From: an uncultured Clostridia bacterium | GTDB lineage: Bacteria; Bacillota; Clostridia; TANB77; UBA1234 | DNA: 9,165 nt | Assembly: GCA_947624765.1 (NCBI GenBank) | Contig: CANQLS010000049.1 | Location: 1 to 9,165 of the forward strand | Direction: 5' to 3' | Shown: positions 1 through 6,254 of the stretch, in pieces | Layout: each line of letters opens with the position of its first letter | Position numbering within the stretch: position 1 is the first letter of the stretch | Notes under the pieces: model-generated | Seen by the model: the letters and a program-made list of their open reading frames with translations, nothing else | Databases searched by the model: none | Told to the model about the DNA's origin: nothing | Position numbers and translations under genes: made by a program

Positions 1-3000
1 TGCTACCTTTACGCAAAATCCACCGCCTGGTCTTACAGCAACTTCTTTTACAATTCCTGGTGCTACCGCAATTACTGGAGTATCCGTTACTTCATCTTGG
101 AACAACATAACAAGCTCACTGGAAGCTCTATCTGCATCTTCATATGCTTTCGTTAAACGATATAATTCATATCCATAAGTTGCTGCTGCAGTTCCTGGAA
201 AATGATAAGTAATTCCATCTAATACTAATGTTGTAATAGCATTATCAGCATATATACCAAGTCCACCCTTTTTAAGCGCCATCATAACATCGTCATTTGC
301 TAAAGACTCTCCATCTTCATTAACTAAAATTACATTTCCATTTGATATTGAACTTTTTATCTGCGAAGCAAATGTTATAATTGTATCTTCAGCAGTATGT
401 CTGCCATATAAATCTACACCAGGATGAGAACCATTGTACATCCATCCTCCCCAAGATTCAATATATTCTTCATTTGCTTCTTGATTAGCATTAGCAGATA
501 ATGCATACTGTGTTCTAGTTAAATAACCACCTTCTGGCCATAAAGCATAAACTTTACCATAATCGTTACCTTCTTCTTTGCATTCATCATATAAGTTATA
601 ATCTACTTGTTGCCATCGCATAACGTCTAATTTAGATCGCAAATATGTATTTTCCTCGGCTCTAATTGGATCAGACGGATTAGACATAAAGTGTTCCATC
701 CAAAAACTTAAGTCTACAGTATCTTCATCAAAATATATAACTTCATCTGGAATAGTTATATAAGTGTAGTTATCATCGTCTACTACAGTTCCAGTATAGT
801 CACTATTGCCATTTAATAAATAAGATCTCTTTGAATAAGTGACTAATTTATATAAATCTCTCATATAAAAATTAGCTGTATAAGTACCTTCTTTTTCTAT
901 TTCTTCCCATTCACCTAACATAGCAATAATATCTTTTTCTCTAACGCTTGCAAAATATGGAGCATATAATTTTGTTCTCCACAATGACTCGTTAGATATG
1001 TTAATTCTGTGAAAACCACAAGCATAATCATTTCCAGTTGGTATTAAGTAATTTATATTATTTTCATCAAATTTACCCATTACTGTAATTTTATTATTAA
1101 AACTAATATATCTTGACCATGTTGTTACATACTTTGGAAAATAAACTGGCATTTTTGTAACAGCAACTGTTTGCTGAATACCAAATTGTATTTCTTCTAT
1201 TGTAAATACCGCTTTTGGTTCTGCAGAAAGACTAACACCTTTATAGACAAGTCCAATAGTCGTTCTATCAACAATTTGTCCGTTTCTTTTTCCATCTTCA
1301 ATTCTAATCACATAGCCGGCATTCATTAAACTATCAACTTTTTGCCAAATTGCATTTTTAATATAAGACTCTAATTGTCTAATAATCGCATTAATTACAT
1401 ATTCATCAAATAAAATCTTATTTCCATCTGCATCAAGTAAATAATACCATCCGCTTAAATCTGTATGAGGCATAGTCTCAGGCGTTTTTAATGGTGTTAA
1501 GTCAAACTCGCCAGCTTCATCAGGATCTAATACAATTCCTTCGCCAGACAATGGTACTAATGTATAATTACCTATTTTAATGCCATCATTACCAACAGAT
1601 AAAAACTCAGATATTGCATCTGTAATTATATCACTTTGATCTATAGTAACTCCAGTGTCCGGATTATAAAATGTTACTAACTCATTAGGATCAGAGGTAC
1701 TAAAATAAGCATCAGGTACTATATCACCTATATTAAGACCATGCACTAAATCTGTAACTACTGTAAGAACTGCAGATGCCTTATATTCCCAGTTACCAAG
1801 ATTATTCATTTCCATTAGGTATCTCTCAAATTCGATAAATGAATATTCGTTACTAAGCACATCCTCTTTTCTTAGTTCTTCAAATTCTGCAATAAATTTG
1901 TCCAATTCTTCTTGTGTAAGATATTCCTCCAAAGAACTTTCAACACCTGCCAAAGTAATACCAGTTGTTTCTTCTACATTATATGCTTCATACAATTCTT
2001 GACATTGTTCCATAAATAAACTAGTATCTATAATATCCGATGTTTCTCCATTTAGGCAAGCGTCATTATATATGTACCTAATTTTTAGCAATAATTCTTT
2101 CACACTATTCTCGGCAGTTGCATCATTTGTACTATTTTTTAACATATACCATGAACTAAGAAGTGTAGCCTTTGGCAAAAATCTATCTACTATAACTTTG
2201 AAAGGTATTTCATAAGTAGCAGAGCCATTATCTAATTTCCTAAAATATAATTGATCTTTTTCATATTTTCTTGTTAAAGTTAATGGTTCATAAGTTCCGG
2301 GAACCCTTGTCTTATTTTCGCCTTTTTTCCATAAATCTTCATTTAATGCATTAAGATCTCCATTAATATAATATCCAGCAACTTGTGCTGCAAAATTCTC
2401 CAAACTTTTAAGTGCGCCATTGTCATGTGCAGCTCCTTGTATCATCGAGTTAATATCTGTGACTCTATCATTATCTAATCCAGCATACTCTCCGTTAACC
2501 TTTTTAATAATTGTATTATCTGCACCATCTAATAAATAATAAATATTTCGAGTAGCATTTTTATAAATTCTTAAATATGGAACTAAAGACTTAGCATTCG
2601 TACCATCTGCATCCTTTATATCACTTTCACTAACTTTATAAAATAATTCTTTGCTCGAATCTTCATTTGTTAAAAGAGCCGTTCTTCCAAGATTTTCTCT
2701 CAATAATTTTTCGGCTTGGGTCTTAAAAGTGGAAACAGTAATAGTACCAGCCTTAGCTTGATTATACAAAGTTTCTAGAGCATATCCAACCTTTCCATTA
2801 AGACCGTTAAGTACCTCAGAAAGCTCCTCTCTTTTTTCCTTTAAAGTTGTCAAATTCTGTTCTTGTTCTGGCGATAGAGGTCCTGAATTCTTTAAGTTCT
2901 CTAATGCTGCTATTCTTGTTTCTATATTTTCAATCTTTCTCTCTGTTTCTTCTTTTCCTCGTTCTAATGTTTCTTTATATTCTTTATAATATTTATCAAG

Positions 3001-3531
3001 TTTGGCTTTTTCTTGCTCTTTAGAAATATCATCTACTGCCTTTTTTATTTTATTATCATCATCTGTTAATTGAGCAGCAATTAATTTAGCACGTTGTTCT
3101 GGAGTTAGAGATTCCAAGTCAATCGGCGACTCTTCTTGCGGTACTAATTCATATACACCAGTTTCCTGTACAAAACGTGCAGCATCCATCAATACCGCAT
3201 ACTCATAATTAAGATAAAATTGTAATTCATCGGAATCCATTAAAATATTGTAACCACTATTAGCTAATTGCTCCAATACTACATAATCTACAGTATCTTT
3301 TAAGCCAGGATCCTCTAATCCAAATATTTTCATAACGCCAGCAGCAACAGTATTAGCCAGCATGTATACTAAAATAAGTATAAGTATTGCTACTATAATC
3401 CAAAAGCATAACATTCCAAATGTAGTTCCAAAGAAAGCACCAATCAGTTTTATTGTTTGCCATGTTGAAACACCTTTTTTTGCACTATCAACTGCTTTAG
3501 TACCTATTCCTTTTCTTTCATCTTCGCCCAT
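1..3531 (-). CDS. Large membrane-anchored protein with a split M23 (LytM-type) peptidase domain, 3' end cut by the window
   Basis: An open frame of 1177 codons runs from an ATG at 3531 to the left edge without a stop, so the C-terminus is missing. Seen: a short charged N-terminus (MGEDERKGIG), one strong hydrophobic segment at about residues 27-56, a charged Lys/Glu-rich predicted coiled coil at about 140-240, then roughly 780 residues with no family I recognise. Near the end, GGWMYNGSHPGVDL (residues 1028-1041) matches the first zinc-binding motif of M23 peptidases (HxGxD: H1036, D1040). TPVIAVAPGIVKEV (1151-1164) matches the next conserved strands. The second zinc motif (HxH) would lie off the edge. 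Known: M23 enzymes cleave peptidoglycan cross-bridges or stem peptides. Inferred: anchored in the membrane with the hydrolase outside the cell. It is third in a tight operon, 13 bases after the preceding stop. Alternatives are a catalytically dead structural homologue or, less likely, a phage tape-measure-like protein. Confidence 0.85.
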   Translation of the reverse strand, partial: MGEDERKGIGTKAVDSAKKGVSTWQTIKLIGAFFGTTFGMLCFWIIVAILILILVYMLANTVAAGVMKIFGLEDPGLKDTVDYVVLEQLANSGYNILMDSDELQFYLNYEYAVLMDAARFVQETGVYELVPQEESPIDLESLTPEQRAKLIAAQLTDDDNKIKKAVDDISKEQEKAKLDKYYKEYKETLERGKEETERKIENIETRIAALENLKNSGPLSPEQEQNLTTLKEKREELSEVLNGLNGKVGYALETLYNQAKAGTITVSTFKTQAEKLLRENLGRTALLTNEDSSKELFYKVSESDIKDADGTNAKSLVPYLRIYKNATRNIYYLLDGADNTIIKKVNGEYAGLDNDRVTDINSMIQGAAHDNGALKSLENFAAQVAGYYINGDLNALNEDLWKKGENKTRVPGTYEPLTLTRKYEKDQLYFRKLDNGSATYEIPFKVIVDRFLPKATLLSSWYMLKNSTNDATAENSVKELLLKIRYIYNDACLNGETSDIIDTSLFMEQCQELYEAYNVEETTGITLAGVESSLEEYLTQEELDKFIAEFEELRKEDVLSNEYSFIEFERYLMEMNNLGNWEYKASAVLTVVTDLVHGLNIGDIVPDAYFSTSDPNELVTFYNPDTGVTIDQSDIITDAISEFLSVGNDGIKIGNYTLVPLSGEGIVLDPDEAGEFDLTPLKTPETMPHTDLSGWYYLLDADGNKILFDEYVINAIIRQLESYIKNAIWQKVDSLMNAGYVIRIEDGKRNGQIVDRTTIGLVYKGVSLSAEPKAVFTIEEIQFGIQQTVAVTKMPVYFPKYVTTWSRYISFNNKITVMGKFDENNINYLIPTGNDYACGFHRINISNESLWRTKLYAPYFASVREKDIIAMLGEWEEIEKEGTYTANFYMRDLYKLVTYSKRSYLLNGNSDYTGTVVDDDNYTYITIPDEVIYFDEDTVDLSFWMEHFMSNPSDPIRAEENTYLRSKLDVMRWQQVDYNLYDECKEEGNDYGKVYALWPEGGYLTRTQYALSANANQEANEEYIESWGGWMYNGSHPGVDLYGRHTAEDTIITFASQIKSSISNGNVILVNEDGESLANDDVMMALKKGGLGIYADNAITTLVLDGITYHFPGTAAATYGYELYRLTKAYEDADRASSELVMLFQDEVTDTPVIAVAPGIVKEVAVRPGGGFCVKVA

Positions 3532-3536
3532 TTAGC

Positions 3537-3546
3537 TTCCCCCCTT
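3537..3546 (-). promoter_or_regulatory. G-rich ribosome binding site of the large M23 protein
   Basis: On the minus strand the sequence before the ATG at 3531 is AAGGGGGGAA followed by GCTAA. The G run is seven bases from the start codon and abuts the stop codon of the upstream gene, which suggests coupled translation. A run of six G is an unusual Shine-Dalgarno and needs G-U pairs with the 16S tail. It fixes this ATG as the start. Confidence 0.7.
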
Positions 3547-4381
3547 AATCGCTCCAATAAATATCATCAAATGCTACATAAAAAGTATTATCAAATATTT
3601 CTGTATTATTAATGACAGAATGTAAGCACAATTCGTTTGGTGTAAACATCGTTGGCCCAATTGGAAATTGTATTTCTACTCTTTTTGTCGAATTAGCTCC
3701 TATTTCTATTTCTTCTGCATTCATCAACTTATACTTTATATCATCAGTTTTACCTTCTATATGTAAATATGAATCGGCAAAATTAATTTTTACATTTTGA
3801 TTGGTTAAATTACTAATTTCTAATATATAACCCGTTTTGTCAGTATATTTAACACAATAATTAATTTCAACATTTACTTTATCAGTATGTGTATTCAAAT
3901 AAAGTTTATATATATCTATTAAATTATCAAATACAATTGTTCCATTCTTGGAACCATTATAATTTATTTTCAAATATATATTTTTTTCATCATCTACCGT
4001 AACTGTAATATACTCACCACTTAATGTTTTTTCATAATCTGTCAATGCTACTATGCTATTATCGCTAATTAATTGATTCATACTCTCTTCAAAATCAGCT
4101 AGAGTAGGATATTTTGCTTCTTTATACAATTCTGGGAAACGATTATATATCGATTCATATTCTTTATTTTTTAATAAATTAACAATCTCATTTCCAGATT
4201 TAAAAGCTTCTCGAGTCTCTTCCAATTGTTTCTGAGTAACAGTAGTAGTATGTACTTCATTTTGTTCAATCTTATTTTTTGATAATGTAATTATCTTTTT
4301 AATTCCTATCTCCAATGCTACACAAATAGATATCATAACAATGATAATTAATAATATTTTTAAAAATGATTTTTTGTCCAT
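3545..4381 (-). CDS. Single-pass membrane protein with NTF2-like-looking and C-terminal beta-sandwich segments (hypothetical)
   Basis: A 278-residue protein I cannot assign to a named family. Seen: a basic N-terminus (MDKKSFLK) and a hydrophobic segment at about residues 8-33 consistent with an uncleaved anchor, then a polar helical linker (about 34-60). Residues about 60-165 look like an NTF2/DUF-type alpha+beta fold: a helix (AFKSGNEIVNLLKNKEYESI) followed by strands. Residues about 168-278 are beta-rich, with GYILEISNLTNQNVKIN and an IEIGANSTKRVEIQFPIG stretch typical of Ig-like domains. The order matches the gene just upstream (4395-5150), so the two look like distant paralogues. It sits 13 bases after that gene's stop and 13 bases before the giant M23 protein, so all three are probably co-transcribed. 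NTF2-like folds on membrane anchors occur in VirB8/TcpC conjugation proteins; that link is only a hypothesis here. Confidence 0.8.
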   Translation of the reverse strand: MDKKSFLKILLIIIVMISICVALEIGIKKIITLSKNKIEQNEVHTTTVTQKQLEETREAFKSGNEIVNLLKNKEYESIYNRFPELYKEAKYPTLADFEESMNQLISDNSIVALTDYEKTLSGEYITVTVDDEKNIYLKINYNGSKNGTIVFDNLIDIYKLYLNTHTDKVNVEINYCVKYTDKTGYILEISNLTNQNVKINFADSYLHIEGKTDDIKYKLMNAEEIEIGANSTKRVEIQFPIGPTMFTPNELCLHSVINNTEIFDNTFYVAFDDIYWSD

Positions 4382-4386
4382 AATCT

Positions 4387-4393
4387 ACCCCCT
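4387..4393 (-). promoter_or_regulatory. Ribosome binding site of the 278-residue membrane protein
   Basis: The minus strand reads AGGGGGT, then AGATT and a final A before the ATG at 4381. It begins one base after the TGA of the upstream gene, so ribosomes ending there can restart. Like the next gene in the unit it uses a G run rather than AGGAGG. Confidence 0.65.
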
Positions 4394-4394
4394 A

Positions 4395-5150
4395 TCATTT
4401 AAATAAAATAGTAGTCTTAGGTGTTTCTACATATACTGTTTTAGGGATATAATAATTCATACCTTCATATGTAAAAGAAATCTCTCTTTCTTCTTTTGGT
4501 TGCAATGTTACAGTTTCAAATTTATTTGTTATAGTTCCTCCATTAGTAAGTTTTACTTTTACATCATTAATTACCATCTCTTCATTTGTTTTATTTTTCA
4601 TTTTCATTTTAAATGTAATTGAATCTATCGTTGCTACATATTCTTCAAAAGTAACCTCTAAATTTTTAGATTTTTCTTTTTTGCTAATATTTTCATAATA
4701 TAAAAAATTGTTAGGTGAAATTGTAAAATTCTCATCATTGAATTTGTTTACATAAGTAATATATGTTGTTTCTTTTTTTGTATCAGAATTTTCTAATGTT
4801 AAGATATAAGCATATGAAGATAATTGTTTTACTTGCTTTACATTCTCTTTATCATAATCAAAGTTTTTGATTTCTTCCAAATATTTTTCATAAGGCATAT
4901 AATTCTTATATTCCTCAGTTAACATTTGATAAGCTTTTTCGTATTCTTCTTGTCTCAAAAACGAAAAATATTTTGTTGTTGAATATGCTTTAATATGTAT
5001 ACTATCACGGAGTGAAACACTTACTGGCATCATATTTCCAATTCTATCAGCTATCGGCACTTCTTTTAAAATAAACTGTTTAATTAAAATAATAGCAATA
5101 ATCATAAGAATCATTAAGAATAAAACTATTTTTAAGATTTTCTTTTGCAT
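4395..5150 (-). CDS. Single-pass membrane protein, first gene of the three-gene unit (hypothetical)
   Basis: A 251-residue protein with no family I recognise. Seen: a basic N-terminus and a hydrophobic segment at about residues 5-28, followed by an extracellular-type region. Residues about 55-152 contain a helix pair (FSFLRQEEYEKAYQMLTEEY) followed by beta strands. This pattern is common in NTF2-like/DUF domains of anchored Gram-positive proteins. Residues about 162-250 are beta-rich (ITFKMKMKNKTNEEMVINDV, then LQPKEEREISFTYEG), resembling DUF4352- or Ig-like sandwich domains. The ATG at 5150 is preceded by AGAAAGGAAA at a good distance, so the start is well supported. It leads the operon behind a candidate promoter and a terminator that separates it from gpr. 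The shared layout with the following gene suggests an old duplication. No catalytic residues are evident, so a structural or scaffold role seems more likely than enzymatic activity (inference). Confidence 0.8.
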   Translation of the reverse strand: MQKKILKIVLFLMILMIIAIILIKQFILKEVPIADRIGNMMPVSVSLRDSIHIKAYSTTKYFSFLRQEEYEKAYQMLTEEYKNYMPYEKYLEEIKNFDYDKENVKQVKQLSSYAYILTLENSDTKKETTYITYVNKFNDENFTISPNNFLYYENISKKEKSKNLEVTFEEYVATIDSITFKMKMKNKTNEEMVINDVKVKLTNGGTITNKFETVTLQPKEEREISFTYEGMNYYIPKTVYVETPKTTILFK

Positions 5151-5191
5151 ATAAGAATTTCCTTTCTTCTCACATAACTATACTTATATTA

Positions 5192-5220
5192 ATTTTACAA
5201 TATTCAACAAAATTTCGCAA
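5192..5220 (-). promoter_or_regulatory. Candidate sigma-A-like promoter of the three-gene unit
   Basis: On the minus strand TTGCGA (5215-5220) and TAAAAT (5192-5197) are 17 bases apart, matching 4/6 and 5/6 of the vegetative consensus, about 42 bases before the ATG at 5150. An overlapping alternative is TTGTTG (5205-5210) with TATAAG (5183-5188), spacer 16. In DNA this AT-rich such matches arise easily by chance. The position, just after a terminator and before the first gene, is what supports it. Confidence 0.4.
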
Positions 5221-5228
5221 TATTTTTA

Positions 5229-5259
5229 TAAAATAAAAATCAACCAAAAATGGTTGATT
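5229..5259 (-). terminator. Rho-independent terminator after gpr
   Basis: On the minus strand a 9-bp stem, AATCAACCA with TGGTTGATT, closes a four-T loop (stem arms 5251-5259 and 5238-5246). It is followed by TTTATTTTAT. The upstream arm overlaps the gpr stop codon (5258-5260). The stem holds only three G-C pairs, but the T-rich tail lies on the correct side for leftward transcripts only. It separates the gpr block from the three-gene unit. Confidence 0.75.
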
Positions 5260-6199
5260 AATCATTAACTGCCATATTAATACCATCCGCAAGGATTTGT
5301 GAAATATTTGTGATAATGCCATCAATTTCCGATGGTGTAACAATATAATTAAGTTCTCCAGGATTTAAGACTTCTTTGATATATTGATATTTATCTTCAT
5401 TTTCAATTTTTTCTAGTGTATCACCCAAGACATTTTGTTCTTCTTTCAATTTTGTAATCATCAAATCCAATGCATCATTAGCAATTGTAGCAGCATCTAC
5501 AACAGTTGGCACTCCAATCGCTATTACCGGCACTCCAAGCGTTTCTTGGTTAATTGCATTCCTTTTATTTCCAATTCCTGAACCAGGTGTAATACCAGTA
5601 TCTGAAATTTGTATTGTAGTACTCACCCTTTCCATTTTACGAGAAGCTAGCGCATCAATTGCAATTATTAAATTTGGCCTTATCTTTTCGACAATTCCTT
5701 TAATAATTTCTCCAGTTTCAATTCCAGTTGTTCCAAGTACGCCAGGAGAAATAGCACAAACTGGTCTTGTCCCTGGTACCACATATTGTGGCATATATTC
5801 TAATAAATGTCTTGTAATTTCAACATCAGAAATTACTTTCGGTCCTAAAGCATCTGCTGTTACATCCCAATTTCCTAATCCTACAACAAAAACGGTATCA
5901 TCTTTTACCAAGTGCCCCATTTCTCTTATTATTTCTGCAAGCTTTTTTGCAACTTTTTCATTTAATTCTTCGTTTTCTTCTTTCAACTTTGGCGCTTCAA
6001 TTGTTACATATGTTCCTTGTGGCTTTCCCATTGCTTCTTCCGCTTCTTTCGTAGTAACTTTTACCTTAGTAATTAACATATCTGTTTCTGTATCATCAAT
6101 AGTTGTTTCCACTCCGGGTATTTCATCATCTATTTTTTGAGCGGTTTTATATATTTCTCGTGTTTCAATAGCTAAATCTGTTCTTATTTTGTATTCCAA
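5258..6199 (-). CDS. gpr: Germination protease GPR (SASP-degrading, peptidase family A25)
   Basis: GPR is made in the forespore as an inactive zymogen, self-processes, and during germination cleaves the small acid-soluble proteins coating spore DNA. The protein (313 residues from the chosen start) is recognisable throughout: FVVGLGNWDVTADALGP, SPGVLGTTGIETGEIIKG, IIAIDALASRKMERV, TTIQISDTGITPGSGIGNKR and LGVPVIAIGVPTVVDA. The two aspartates reported essential in Bacillus GPR correspond to D116 (ADALGP) and D182 (AIDALA). I chose a TTG start at 6199 because GGAGG lies nine bases before it. The ATG at 6217 lies upstream of, and its reading frame runs through, that GGAGG (MRRCIFLEYK), so it has no site of its own. 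With the TTG start the propeptide before the IRTD/LAIE processing site is only eight residues. It lies 55 bases after holA and ends in a terminator. Confidence 0.95.
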   Translation of the reverse strand: MEYKIRTDLAIETREIYKTAQKIDDEIPGVETTIDDTETDMLITKVKVTTKEAEEAMGKPQGTYVTIEAPKLKEENEELNEKVAKKLAEIIREMGHLVKDDTVFVVGLGNWDVTADALGPKVISDVEITRHLLEYMPQYVVPGTRPVCAISPGVLGTTGIETGEIIKGIVEKIRPNLIIAIDALASRKMERVSTTIQISDTGITPGSGIGNKRNAINQETLGVPVIAIGVPTVVDAATIANDALDLMITKLKEEQNVLGDTLEKIENEDKYQYIKEVLNPGELNYIVTPSEIDGIITNISQILADGINMAVND

Positions 6200-6206
6200 A
6201 AAAATA

Positions 6207-6213
6207 CACCTCC
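6207..6213 (-). promoter_or_regulatory. Ribosome binding site deciding the gpr start
   Basis: The minus strand reads GGAGGTG, with nine bases between GGAGG and the TTG at 6199. The competing ATG at 6217 is followed immediately by this motif (ATGCGGAGG), so it cannot use it. This makes TTG the better start. Confidence 0.8.
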
Positions 6214-6217
6214 GCAT

Positions 6218-6231
6218 TTAGTATTTACTAA
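6218..6231. repeat. Short perfect inverted repeat before gpr
   Basis: TTAGTA and TACTAA flank two T (TTAGTATTTACTAA). It overlaps the candidate -10 region upstream of gpr and lies just before its ribosome binding site. It could be a protein-binding site or chance in AT-rich DNA; with a two-base loop it is not a good RNA hairpin. Confidence 0.3.
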
Positions 6232-6249
6232 GTATGCAGAAGGTATACC
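6219..6249 (-). promoter_or_regulatory. Weak candidate forespore (sigma-F/G-type) promoter before gpr
   Basis: In the 55 bases between holA and gpr the minus strand shows GGTATA (6244-6249), an 18-base spacer and AATACTA (6219-6225). This is close to the sigma-G pattern (TGAATA-like, then CATACTA). A second -10-like CATACTT is at 6230-6236 but lacks a well-placed -35. The first pair would start transcription almost inside the ribosome binding site, which weakens it. Known: gpr is transcribed by forespore sigma factors in Bacillus. Confidence 0.3.
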
Positions 6250-6254
6250 AAAAC

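Noticed and set aside
1421..2541. Possible internal repeat in the large protein (YYLLDGADNTI near residue 332 and YYLLDADGNKI near residue 696)
   Set aside because: The likeness covers only about 11 residues and does not extend on either side, so a true repeat is not supported.
1..3531. Large protein as a phage tape-measure protein
   Set aside because: It has one N-terminal anchor rather than several central ones, and its operon partners are membrane proteins, not tail genes. The sequence to the left could still revise this.
3612..3800. Plus-strand open frame of 62 codons
   Set aside because: Antisense to the 278-residue membrane protein; no start signal.
3532..5257. Boundary or attachment site of an integrated mobile element beside gpr
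   Set aside because: No tRNA gene, direct repeat, integrase or clear shift in base composition is visible in the window.
6200..6217. ATG at 6217 as start of gpr
   Set aside because: Its own downstream codons contain the GGAGG that fits the TTG at 6199, and the extra residues MRRCIF do not resemble GPR N-termini.
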